NCBI GenBank assembly: GCA_025499625.1 | Contig: JAFMVD010000047.1 | Location: 1-47,009 of the forward strand | Direction of reading: 5' to 3' | Origin: Carboxylicivirga fragile | GTDB taxonomy: Bacteria; Bacteroidota; Bacteroidia; Bacteroidales; Marinilabiliaceae | DNA: 47,009 bases | In this document: positions 8,241 through 16,045 of the stretch, piece by piece | Position numbering within the stretch: the stretch's first letter is position 1 | Layout: every line of letters begins with the position of its first letter | The notes under the pieces: model-generated | Seen by the model: only the letters and a program-made list of their open reading frames with translations | Database searches by the model: none | Told to the model about the DNA's origin: nothing | Made by a program: the position numbers and the translations under genes

Positions 8241-9827
8241 ATGTGTGGATTTGCAGTGTATACAGGAAGTGACAAGATGGACAAACTAAGGTTTGCGAGT
8301 GAGTTTAAAAAGATTCAATACCGCGGACCAGATAATTCCATCACCAGGGATTTTGAAGATGAAGGCTGGATGGGTTTTCACCGCTTAAGCATTATGGATG
8401 TTTCGGCAGCTGGTAACCAGCCATTGATTTATAAGCACATTAATTTGGTATGTAATGGAGAAGTATACAATTACGATGCGCTACGAAATCAATACGAATC
8501 ATCATTCGAATTCAAATCAAGCAGCGACTGTGAAGTGATCATTCCCCTATTTCTCGAAAAAGGGATTGAAGAAACTGCACAATCTTTAGATGCCGAATTT
8601 GTTTTTGTGATCTATGATTCGGTTGCTAAAAAATATTTTGCAGCTCGTGATCCAATTGGCATTCGTCCTTTATTCTATGGTTATTCTGATGAAGGCGAAA
8701 TAATGTTTGCCAGCGAAATGAAAAGTTTACACAGTTTATGCAAAGAGGTCAAAGCCTTCCCTCCAGGACATTATTACGATGGAGAAAGCATCAAACAATA
8801 CCGAGATATTTCAGCAGTTAAAGAATATGTAGATCATGATATTGAGGAGGTATACCAAAACATCAATGAAAAATTAACAGCAGGTATTGAAAAACGCTTA
8901 CATGCAGACGTTCCAGTTGGATTCCTTTTAAGTGGAGGTCTCGATTCAAGCTTAGTTTGTGCTGTTGGCGCCAAAATGCTTGATAAACCAATCCGCACAT
9001 TTGCGGTGGGTATTGAAGACGATCCTATCGACACTAAATATGCAAGAGTGGTAGCTGATTACTTGGGAGCCGATCATACCGAAGTACTTTTTAAACGACA
9101 GGATATTTTTGACTCATTAAGTCATCTGATTTTTTGTCTTGAAACATACGATATCACCACTATACGTGCCGCAATGGGCATGTACATGATTTGTAAATAT
9201 GTGGGCGAAAACACAGACATTAAGGTATTAATGACAGGCGAAATCAGTGATGAGATATTTGGTTATAAATACACCGACTATGCGCCCTCGCCCGAAGCCT
9301 TTCAACAAGAAGCTGAGAAGCGATTGAAAGAGATTTATATGTACGATGTATTACGTGCCGACAGAAGTATTTCTTGCCATGGACTGGAAGCTCGTGTTCC
9401 TTTCGGAGATCTTGATTTTGTTGAATATGTAATGAGTATTCCTCCTGAAAAAAAGATGAATTATACAGGTGTAGGGAAATACATCCTTCGCAAAGCCTTC
9501 GAAGATGACTACCTTCCTAAGGATATTCTTTATAGAGAAAAGGCAGCCTTTTCAGATGCAGTAGGTCATAGCTGTGTTGATTATTTAAAAGCATATGCCG
9601 AAGAAATGTATAGTGATGAGGATTTGCAAAAGGCAAGGTTCAAATACTCGCATGCCACGCCAATATCAAAGGAATCGTTGATGTATCGCGAAATTTTCGA
9701 GCAACACTTTGAAGGTAGAAGCAAAAATGTTAAAGATTTTTGGATGCCAAACAAGGAATGGGAAAACTGCGATGTTGATGATCCTAGTGCAAGGGTATTA
9801 CCAAACTATGGAAAGAGTGGAAGTTAA
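8241..9827 (+). CDS. asnB: asparagine synthetase B, glutamine-hydrolysing
   Basis: A 528-residue class II asparagine synthetase that makes asparagine from aspartate, ATP and glutamine. The N-terminal Ntn glutaminase domain starts with the catalytic Cys2 (MCGF) and has RGPD (28-31), NGEVYN (72-77) and RDPIGIRPLFY (136-146). The synthetase domain carries the PP-loop SGGLDSS (231-237), then TGEISDEIFGYKY and LEARVPFGD. All expected catalytic elements are present and length is close to the usual 510-555. Monocistronic: own promoter upstream, terminator 28 bp downstream. Confidence 0.95.
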   Translation: MCGFAVYTGSDKMDKLRFASEFKKIQYRGPDNSITRDFEDEGWMGFHRLSIMDVSAAGNQPLIYKHINLVCNGEVYNYDALRNQYESSFEFKSSSDCEVIIPLFLEKGIEETAQSLDAEFVFVIYDSVAKKYFAARDPIGIRPLFYGYSDEGEIMFASEMKSLHSLCKEVKAFPPGHYYDGESIKQYRDISAVKEYVDHDIEEVYQNINEKLTAGIEKRLHADVPVGFLLSGGLDSSLVCAVGAKMLDKPIRTFAVGIEDDPIDTKYARVVADYLGADHTEVLFKRQDIFDSLSHLIFCLETYDITTIRAAMGMYMICKYVGENTDIKVLMTGEISDEIFGYKYTDYAPSPEAFQQEAEKRLKEIYMYDVLRADRSISCHGLEARVPFGDLDFVEYVMSIPPEKKMNYTGVGKYILRKAFEDDYLPKDILYREKAAFSDAVGHSCVDYLKAYAEEMYSDEDLQKARFKYSHATPISKESLMYREIFEQHFEGRSKNVKDFWMPNKEWENCDVDDPSARVLPNYGKSGS

Positions 9828-9854
9828 GACAAAACATTAACCATGATAAACGAG

Positions 9855-9888
9855 AAAGCCGAATTACCTCTTAGGTAGTTCGGCTTTT
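9855..9888 (+). terminator. rho-independent terminator of asnB
   Basis: AAAGCCGAA..TACC / GGTA..TTCGGCTTT with a short loop, followed by TTTTAA. Confidence 0.8.
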
Positions 9889-9941
9889 AAATACATTAGG
9901 CTATGTCACTATCAATGGTAGAGACACTCAAAAAGATAGTT

Positions 9942-10026
9942 CAACCCCTATCAGGGTTGTTTTACCATGATCCTATTTCCACGGGTTTGAATCCGTGGCT
10001 ATGAATGTTGAACCATTTCATGGTTC
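9942..10026. repeat. cluster of three short GC-rich hairpins (REP-like)
   Basis: Three back-to-back palindromes lie within 85 bp: CAACCC-CTATCA-GGGTTG (9942-9959), CCACGG-GTTTGAAT-CCGTGG (9979-9998) and GAACCA-TTTCA-TGGTTC (10010-10026). TTCAACCC and GTTGAACC flank them. This layout resembles REP/BIME-like elements mobilised by IS200-type (RAYT) transposases. The remaining sequence to 10129 shows no coding potential. Confidence 0.55.
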
Positions 10027-10129
10027 TTTGTATTCTTAAAATCCGGAAAGGATCTAATGATGACATGGCCATATAGACACTGTATCACAAAGTGTGTAAA
10101 TCAATAATATCCTGAGGGCTCAATTTTCT

Positions 10130-10516
10130 TTAATCTTCCTCAAGAAATTCCTTTATAGCACCTAAATAATACTCATTCCAGCCTTCAGAAATTTCTTCCA
10201 ACGCTTCGTCTGGAATATTGGTATGAATAACATCAATCTGCACTTTACTGGCACCTTGGGGGAAAAACTTGATGGTTACAAGAGATTGTTCTTCCTGATC
10301 GCCAAAGTACCATTCCTGAACAATTTGTTTTTGTTCTTCAACTTCAACGATTCGCCCAACAATATCGCCCTCCCACATCGAAAATTCAAAACCTGATTCA
10401 GTACTCATTGTAGCAGGATAACCACTCCACAATGCAATTGTGAAAGGATTAGTAAAAGCGGCATAGACATCCTCTAACTCAGCCTTTATTTTTATACGGG
10501 TTTTAAAATCTTTCAT
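10130..10516 (-). CDS. SRPBCC/AHSA1-like domain protein
   Basis: A 128-residue cytoplasmic protein without a signal peptide. The START-like fold signature of the AHSA1 group is visible: an N-terminal strand (IKIKAELEDVYAAFTNP), the helix and strand around LWSGYPATMS, the loop EFSMWEGDIVGRIVEVEE, WYFGDQEEQSLVTIKF, and a long C-terminal helix ending AIKEFLEED. Such proteins bind hydrophobic ligands or partner proteins; no specific role can be assigned. It is separated from the upstream gene on the same strand by a hairpin terminator. Confidence 0.75.
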   Translation of the reverse strand: MKDFKTRIKIKAELEDVYAAFTNPFTIALWSGYPATMSTESGFEFSMWEGDIVGRIVEVEEQKQIVQEWYFGDQEEQSLVTIKFFPQGASKVQIDVIHTNIPDEALEEISEGWNEYYLGAIKEFLEED

Positions 10517-10546
10517 CTCATATCTTTATTTCTTCAAAGAAACAAA

Positions 10547-10575
10547 AAAGATCTTGCATATCCTGCAAGATCTTT
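10547..10575. terminator. bidirectional-looking terminator hairpin
   Basis: The perfect 13-bp stem AAAAGATCTTGCA/TGCAAGATCTTTT has a 3-nt loop and an A-run on the left, so it reads as a terminator on the minus strand. It ends the 10597-10968 gene. Confidence 0.75.
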
Positions 10576-10596
10576 TAATCCAAAGCCAAAATCTAA

Positions 10597-10968
10597 TTAA
10601 ATACCTAAGGCTGTTATTAAATCTGCCACCCGATTGAGATGTATGCTTGAAATACCATTCATTTGCTTACGCAATTCAATATGCTCCGCATAATATTTGT
10701 GAGCTGTTGTAATCGGAAAATCCTTATTATAAAACTGCATTTCATTTTCCTGCACCTTTATTCGATTCGATAATTTTTGAAGCTGCTCAACATGTTCATC
10801 CAGCACCATTAATTCAACCGTATTTAATTCTTCAATGTATTCTTCAGTTTTTACCTCTTCGTTTCGCTCCTTTAAGAGATGAATTTCCTTAACAAACAAA
10901 AGCAAACGATTTTTCCACATCTTATACTCAAAGTCAAGATCTACCAAGTTAATTTTCCCATTTTTCAT
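10597..10968 (-). CDS. small helical protein of unknown function
   Basis: The reading frame is open from 11010, but Met at 10968 (MKNGKINLVDLDFEYKMW) is the better start: the 14 residues before it look unlike the rest. This gives 123 residues, predicted mostly alpha-helical and rich in Glu and Lys, with likely coiled-coil stretches (LLLFVKEIHLLKERNEEVK and LDEHVEQLQKLSNRIKVQENE). No signal peptide or transmembrane segment. The family is not recognised; a Bacteroidota stress-type helical protein is possible but unproven. Confidence 0.65.
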   Translation of the reverse strand: MKNGKINLVDLDFEYKMWKNRLLLFVKEIHLLKERNEEVKTEEYIEELNTVELMVLDEHVEQLQKLSNRIKVQENEMQFYNKDFPITTAHKYYAEHIELRKQMNGISSIHLNRVADLITALGI

Positions 10969-11135
10969 AGCAATGTGTATTAGATTGTACGACCTAAATA
11001 AGATAGCCAATTAATTACTAATTAACTAGGAATTCAGCCCTCTTTTTTGAACATTTTGCTAGTTGATTCTATTCTCTTGGGTTTTTAGTCGACTAAATCA
11101 ACACTTAAATAATACCATGTAATCGCTGAATAGAT

Positions 11136-11233
11136 ATGGAACGAGTTATGAGAAAAGTTTTCTCACACCGGAGAAACGTGAGATAGACGAAGTCAATGAC
11201 TAATCCCGATGGCTATCGGGAGGCGAGTTCCAT
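11136..11233 (+). other. candidate structured element upstream of HU
   Basis: A 98-bp block closed by ATGGAAC (11136-11142) and GTTCCAT (11227-11233) contains three further pairings: TGAGAAAAGTTTTCTCA (11149-11165), CTCAC/GTGAG (11162-11166 with 11178-11182, an alternative to the former), and CCCGAT/ATCGGG (11205-11220). The rest of the 424-bp gap between 11010 and 11435 shows no gene. It could be a structured RNA, a leader, or a dispersed palindromic repeat. Confidence 0.4.
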
Positions 11234-11351
11234 GTGCCCATTGAAAAATAAAATATAGACACATGAAACTAAAATGATTGCGTGAAAAATAATTTTCTCT
11301 TCTTACACAATATAAAAGCTTATAACTTTTTTACATTTTTTTTTACACACA

Positions 11352-11382
11352 TTTGGTAAACACTAGAAATACTCTATATTTG
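11352..11382 (+). promoter_or_regulatory. Bacteroidota-type promoter of the HU gene
   Basis: TTTG (11352-11355), exactly 19 nt, TATATTTG (11375-11382). A textbook match to the Bacteroidota consensus, predicting a leader of about 45 nt before the start codon at 11435. Confidence 0.75.
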
Positions 11383-11434
11383 TAGAGGAAAGTTTAAGAA
11401 TTTTTAGTATTTAACCCTATAATTAAGGAGTATT

Positions 11435-11707
11435 ATGAACAAGGCTCAATTAATCGATGCAATTGCTGGTGAAGCAGGTTTAACTAAAGCTGACGCTAAA
11501 AAAGCGCTTGATGCTTTTATCAAAGTAACAGGTGATTCATTGAAAACAGGTGGTCGTGTTGCATTAGTAGGATTTGGTTCTTTTGGTGTTTCTGAAAGAA
11601 GTGCTCGCACAGGTAGAAACCCACAAACTGGAAAAGAAATTGAAATTCCTGCTAAGAAAGTTGTTAAATTTAAGGCTGGTAGTGAGTTAAGCGACTCTAT
11701 CAACTAA
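11435..11707 (+). CDS. HU family DNA-binding protein
   Basis: A 90-residue histone-like protein that bends and wraps DNA as a dimer. The helical N-terminal half ([28 protein letters not shown]) is followed by the DNA-contacting arm [24 protein letters not shown] with the conserved RNPQTG, and the C-terminal helix. Preceded by AAGGAG ten bases upstream, a strong ribosome binding site for this phylum. Distinct in sequence from the two HU copies at 25149 and 26228. Canonical promoter and terminator make it a separate, probably highly expressed unit. Confidence 0.95.
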   Translation: MNKAQLIDAIAGEAGLTKADAKKALDAFIKVTGDSLKTGGRVALVGFGSFGVSERSARTGRNPQTGKEIEIPAKKVVKFKAGSELSDSIN

Positions 11708-11735
11708 TTTAAGTAAGGCAACCAAAAAAATATTT

Positions 11736-11763
11736 AGAGAGTACATTTGTACTCTCTTTTTTT
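11736..11763 (+). terminator. rho-independent terminator of HU gene
   Basis: AGAGAGTAC-ATTT-GTACTCTCT with a run of Ts. Confidence 0.88.
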
Positions 11764-11795
11764 GTTAATATAGATTACGATATCATTAACTATCA

Positions 11796-12476
11796 ATGAT
11801 AAAAGAGCTCATAAAGTTTTTGGAACCTTGCGTTACTGATGAAAGAAGGGATCAGATGCTGGCCGTGCTGTCTGAGAGAACTAAATACCTAACAGTTGTT
11901 CTTGAAGACATTTACCAGGCACAGAATGCAAGTGCTGTGCTTCGTACCTGCGATGGTTTCGGCATTCAAGATGTGCATATCATAGAAAACAGAAACACCT
12001 ACGACATTAATCCCAAAGTGGTTATTGGAGCCAGCAAATGGTTAGATCTTAACAAGTACAACACCAAATCAAATAATACACTTGACGCCATCAAGCATTT
12101 AAAAGCTCAAGGCTACCGAATTGTTGCAACCACTCCCCACGACAATGACACTAATCTGGAAGATTACGATTTAAGCAAAGGTAAAACAGCTTTGGTTTTC
12201 GGAACAGAAAAAACAGGTGTTTCGAAAGAGGTAATGGACGAAGCTGATGAATTTATTAAAATTCCTATGTTCGGCTATTCCGAAAGCTTTAATATTTCTG
12301 TGGCAGCCGCTGTTACTTTACACCACCTCTCCTATCAACTAAGACAAAGCGAATTACCCTGGCAATTGACCGAAAATGAAGCTGACAAACTATATGTTGA
12401 TTGGTTAAAAGAGACCATAAAAAAGAGTGATTTACTAGTTCAAGAGTTCTACCAACGTAATGAAGATTACAAATAA
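11796..12476 (+). CDS. TrmH-family tRNA/rRNA 2'-O-methyltransferase
   Basis: A 226-residue SpoU/TrmH-fold enzyme. The knotted-fold motifs are clear: motif 1 ALED..QAQNASAVLRTCDGFG (about 36-55, with the catalytic Arg), motif 2 ALVFGTEKTGVSKEVMD (about 129-145), and motif 3 IPMFGYSESFNISVAAAVTL (about 151-170). The N-terminal helical extension and the C-terminal tail (SDLLVQEFYQRNEDYK) fit TrmH, which makes Gm18 in tRNA, better than the rRNA enzyme RlmB, but target identity is inferred. It uses S-adenosylmethionine in the cytoplasm. It follows the HU terminator by 33 bp and appears monocistronic. Confidence 0.85.
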   Translation: MIKELIKFLEPCVTDERRDQMLAVLSERTKYLTVVLEDIYQAQNASAVLRTCDGFGIQDVHIIENRNTYDINPKVVIGASKWLDLNKYNTKSNNTLDAIKHLKAQGYRIVATTPHDNDTNLEDYDLSKGKTALVFGTEKTGVSKEVMDEADEFIKIPMFGYSESFNISVAAAVTLHHLSYQLRQSELPWQLTENEADKLYVDWLKETIKKSDLLVQEFYQRNEDYK

Positions 12477-12544
12477 TTAAACTTTTTTATTAGCTTAGGG
12501 ATTAAATGGCGATATTTTTTTAAATTTGGCAAAAAACATAGTCT

Positions 12545-13258
12545 ATGAATTGCATTATTATTGATGACGATAAGCTTTCTACAAAAATAATTCAGGAGTT
12601 TGTTGAAAAGACTGACGGCTTAACCTTAGTTGGAAGTTTTGACAGTGCGGTGAGTGCAATCAATTTCCTTTCCAAACCTGACAAAGAGCATATCGATTTA
12701 ATATTTCTAGATATTGAAATGCCTGAAATGAGTGGCATTGATTTCCTTAAGTCTTTAGATGAATTACCACAAGTTATTGTTTATTCTTCGCAAGAAAAAT
12801 ATGCAATTGAGTCGTATGAGTATGATGTAACTGACTATCTTCTAAAGCCTGTTCAGTATGGTCGTTTCATTAAGGCCGTGAAAAGAGCTAGAGAAAAGAA
12901 TGAGGAAACAGAAACAGTATCGAGAGAAAGTAGTGAAATATTCATCAAGAATAATAGTTCGTTAGTACGCGTTAAGTACGATGATATTCTTTGGATTGAA
13001 GCGCTTGAAAATTACGTAGTACTAAATACGTTTAAAGATAAATACACCATTCACTTTACCATGAAGGCCATTTCGGAGAAAATGCCACCGGATCGTTACG
13101 TACGCGTACATCGTTCATTCATTGTAAATATCAATAAGATTAAAGTGATTGAAGATAATTCAGTTGTAATCCTTCACGAAGGAGGTTCTAAGATTATCCC
13201 GATTGGAAAATCGTACAAAGATAAGTTGATGGACGACATTAACTTGATTACAAAATAA
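12545..13258 (+). CDS. LytTR-family response regulator
   Basis: A 237-residue protein. Receiver domain (1-120) with acidic pocket IIDDDK, phosphoacceptor Asp56 (LIFLDIEMP), Ser81 and Lys101 (LLKP). LytTR DNA-binding domain (about 135-235) with IEALENYVVLNT, YVRVHRSFIVNINKIK and IPIGKSYKDKL. LytTR regulators bind direct repeats upstream of targets. No histidine kinase is adjacent, so it is an orphan here; the kinase at 22961-24772 is of the wrong class (HisKA) and far away. TAAATTTG at 12521-12528 could be its -7 element, though no good -33 box is seen. Confidence 0.92.
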   Translation: MNCIIIDDDKLSTKIIQEFVEKTDGLTLVGSFDSAVSAINFLSKPDKEHIDLIFLDIEMPEMSGIDFLKSLDELPQVIVYSSQEKYAIESYEYDVTDYLLKPVQYGRFIKAVKRAREKNEETETVSRESSEIFIKNNSSLVRVKYDDILWIEALENYVVLNTFKDKYTIHFTMKAISEKMPPDRYVRVHRSFIVNINKIKVIEDNSVVILHEGGSKIIPIGKSYKDKLMDDINLITK

Positions 13259-13261
13259 ATA

Positions 13262-13287
13262 AAAAGGCCATCTCACGATGGCCTTTT
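13262..13287. terminator. rho-independent terminator between convergent genes
   Basis: AAAAGGCCATC / GATGGCCTTTT with a short loop, flanked by A-run and T-run. It can serve both the LytTR regulator and the convergent DUF6599 gene. Confidence 0.85.
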
Positions 13288-13295
13288 CTTTTACA

Positions 13296-14069
13296 CTAAA
13301 ATTTATCAAGCAAGTCTTTTGCAATGAAAGAATTCAACGGTGTTTGAAGATAAAATGAGTAATCGCCTTTTTGTTTATACAACCATTGGTATTTTTCTTC
13401 CACGGGTAAAAACATTTTCTCATCAACATTAGCACTATCCACCAACTTAACAACTAACAACGTTGCCTTGTGCTTTTTCCACTTGGCTACATAACATTGT
13501 TTCACACCAAGCATTTCATAAAAATAAGAACAAGTACTTGCCCTATTTTCAAATCCCAGTCTACCGTTCATTAAAAGTAAATCATCGGCACCAAGATCAT
13601 TATACCAATCGGGTACTTCTCGATTAGACAAGGGCTGATTATTGTCTATAAATGCTTGCACTATTTCATTGGATATCGATTGCGCTTCGGCACTTCCGGT
13701 TGTATTTATGAGAGATAAATAATACGACCCAATAGCAACTTGTATTTGATAGGGATTGCTACATACGTGATGTAGATCTGCTAACTCATTACCTTGGCAC
13801 CTATAAGTATTGACGGAATAAATACCAAAGGCCATATCCGAATCTTTCATCTCATAAACTTCAAACTTCAGCTCTCCATCGTCATATTTAATACTTTGTA
13901 CGGTCAAAGAGATAAAATCATACTCACGATATAATTCTGATCCTCCATTCATATATCCGTACAAGGCTCCGGCATCATACCTCTGTTCTGACTCAACTTC
14001 ATAATCAGATTGTCCTTTTACTTCTATAAACAACAAGAAAAAAGTTATCACTAGAAAAATCTTACTCAT
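13296..14069 (-). CDS. secreted DUF6599-family protein
   Basis: A 257-residue protein with a signal peptide (about 1-19, ending VKGQ). The body carries DUF6599-type features: YDAGALYGYMNGGSELYREYDF, FEVYEMKDSDMAFGIYS, and VAKWKKHKATLLVVKLVD. The molecular function of the family is not established. Its start lies 3 bp after the stop of the DUF362 gene, so the two are cotranscribed and probably work together in the periplasm. Confidence 0.7.
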   Translation of the reverse strand: MSKIFLVITFFLLFIEVKGQSDYEVESEQRYDAGALYGYMNGGSELYREYDFISLTVQSIKYDDGELKFEVYEMKDSDMAFGIYSVNTYRCQGNELADLHHVCSNPYQIQVAIGSYYLSLINTTGSAEAQSISNEIVQAFIDNNQPLSNREVPDWYNDLGADDLLLMNGRLGFENRASTCSYFYEMLGVKQCYVAKWKKHKATLLVVKLVDSANVDEKMFLPVEEKYQWLYKQKGDYSFYLQTPLNSFIAKDLLDKF

Positions 14070-14072
14070 ATA

Positions 14073-15242
14073 TTATCCTATTAATGATTCGATTTCAATT
14101 TTGGTGATATCGGCCACCCCTAACTCCAATTCTTCAGCCAATTCAACAAAATGCAAATATTTTGGATCATCCTCTTCCTGTACCCCCTCTGCAATTCGTT
14201 TTTTAACAACTATATCATGTCCTATTCTGTCAATGGCAACCGCATCGGAACCAATCATAATGGTATTATAATTACAAATAAATTGCGGATTAGCAGCCGG
14301 CCCCCCATTGTAACAACCACGTAAGCCATCTACAATATTGAGAACTACCTTATCACGAATAGGCGGAAAAGCACAAACTTCGGCACAAGTCTCGCTCCAT
14401 AGTTGTTTGTGCAAACGTCCAGTATTACTAACCGATCCATAGGCCAGGTTTTTTAGACATAAAGTAGTAGTTGCCCCTGCATTTTTAAGAATAGGCACGT
14501 TTATTATTTTATCAATTTGCTGCGTACATATCTTTGTGAAGTATGAATACTTGCCGCCATTTACCATATATGGCATGGTATATTCATCGTACTCACCTTC
14601 CACTTCGGCGTAATAATACCATTCCTTATCAATCATCTTCTCACCGTACAACTTTCCATCTTCACCGTAAAATCCACCATCCTTATCTTGCTGCTCGGTA
14701 CCAGCGATCTCAACACCCGGATAATTATCAGAAGTAAATCCGGTCTCATGTAATTGCATCAAACGTCGGTCCCAAATCACAATGTTTTCACGCTTAACCC
14801 CAGCTGCTTCAAGCTGCTTAACAATGGATTGAACCACAGCATGACTAGTAGTTAGGAGTTTGCCTGCAACAGGGTTAACCTTTAAACCAATCACCTCATC
14901 GCTTCCAACAAAATGTTTCCAAGCCTTATTAATGTCAGACTCTCCTGTTAATTGTAACAAACCTTTTTCAATCATCTGAAAAGCTACATCCTCTTGTATT
15001 TGATTGTCAACAACACTTTTCTCATTCACAACTTTAATGACTTTACCCGGATATTTACCCGGCATCGATTTTTCATTTCGTGGATACTTTAAAGCATCTG
15101 CAATATTAGTTGCTGGTTTCACTGCAGCTTCCTCTTTTTGAGGTGCAGCCAATATCGATTTTGGATGTGCTAAAAGAGCACCAGCACCAGCAACTGAAGC
15201 TAACTTAAAAAAGGAACGTCGATTAAAGTTTACTTTACTCAT
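14073..15242 (-). CDS. Tat-exported DUF362-domain protein
   Basis: The start is set at 15242 (MSKVNFNRRSFFKLASVAG); the frame is open to 15284 but only the downstream Met gives a proper twin-arginine signal. About 389 residues. NRRSFFK plus a hydrophobic stretch indicates folded export by Tat. The mature part matches DUF362 (DEVIGLKVNP, NIVIWDRR, IINVPILKNAGATTTLCLKNLAYG, VVLNIVDGLRGCYNGGP, DAVAIDRIGHDIV). DUF362 proteins often carry or accompany iron-sulfur domains, but no ferredoxin cysteine motif is present here. First gene of a two-gene operon with the DUF6599 gene; substrate unknown. Confidence 0.85.
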   Translation of the reverse strand: MSKVNFNRRSFFKLASVAGAGALLAHPKSILAAPQKEEAAVKPATNIADALKYPRNEKSMPGKYPGKVIKVVNEKSVVDNQIQEDVAFQMIEKGLLQLTGESDINKAWKHFVGSDEVIGLKVNPVAGKLLTTSHAVVQSIVKQLEAAGVKRENIVIWDRRLMQLHETGFTSDNYPGVEIAGTEQQDKDGGFYGEDGKLYGEKMIDKEWYYYAEVEGEYDEYTMPYMVNGGKYSYFTKICTQQIDKIINVPILKNAGATTTLCLKNLAYGSVSNTGRLHKQLWSETCAEVCAFPPIRDKVVLNIVDGLRGCYNGGPAANPQFICNYNTIMIGSDAVAIDRIGHDIVVKKRIAEGVQEEDDPKYLHFVELAEELELGVADITKIEIESLIG

Positions 15243-15557
15243 AACTAATGGATTTATGTACACACCAAAATAACCATAATGCACGACTATTTCATCAAAA
15301 CAAACTAGAAATACTGATTTTCAATTCACTTTTTTCATACAAACTCATCATTATTGCGATATCAGAATAACGACCTATTTCGTCAGACGTCAACAAAGGG
15401 AATAGTTAGTCATTTTATTAATACACAAAACCTCACATAAAACTCACATTTCACCAATTCATTAAGAATTAAGCCTAAAAATCGCTAATTTAATGAACTG
15501 ATAATAAGATTTCAATAGAAACAAGCGCACACCTAAACTATCAAAGACAAATCACAC

Positions 15558-16040
15558 ATGAGAATACAGAACAAGCTCAACAAAACTCAACTCTTCTTAT
15601 TACTAACCGTTCGCGTTTTATTGGGATGGTACTTCTTATACGAAGGTTGTAGTAAATTACTGCATCCACACTGGACAGCCATTGGCTTTCTTAAAAGTTC
15701 AGAGGGTTGGTTTTCCTCCTTTTTTATATCAATAAGTGAAAACCCCAATACAGTAGACATTATTAACTTTCTTAATATTTGGGGACTTATAGCCATAGGA
15801 CTTGGTTTAATACTTGGTGCTTTATCACAAGTGGCAAGTATCGCTGCAATATGCATACTCACTCTTTACTACCTGGCTCATCCGCCATTGATAAATACGA
15901 GCCAACAAATGCTAATGGAAAATACCTTATGGGTGGATAAAAACTTAATATTCATCGCCATACTTTTGTTACTTTATAGCCTACCCACCAGCCACATAAT
16001 TGGCATTGATCGCTTCTTATTTAAAAACAAACGCAACTAA
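15558..16040 (+). CDS. DoxX-family membrane protein
   Basis: A 160-residue inner-membrane protein with four predicted helices (about 10-30, 62-85, 88-108, 130-150). DoxX signature: TVRVLLGWYFLYEGCSKLLHP near the N-terminus, then GLIAIGLGLILGALSQVASIAAICILTLYYLAHP. DoxX was first described as a subunit of a thiosulfate:quinone oxidoreductase and is widely used as a membrane electron-transfer-linked protein. It starts an operon, 5 bp before the first oxidoreductase, so it may pass electrons from the exported Gfo/Idh/MocA enzymes to quinone (inference). Confidence 0.85.
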   Translation: MRIQNKLNKTQLFLLLTVRVLLGWYFLYEGCSKLLHPHWTAIGFLKSSEGWFSSFFISISENPNTVDIINFLNIWGLIAIGLGLILGALSQVASIAAICILTLYYLAHPPLINTSQQMLMENTLWVDKNLIFIAILLLLYSLPTSHIIGIDRFLFKNKRN

Positions 16041-16045
16041 GTAGT

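Noticed and set aside
11446-11703. Minus-strand 85-codon ORF antisense to HU
   Set aside because: It exists only because of codon bias in the HU gene; HU itself is unambiguous with promoter, ribosome binding site and terminator.
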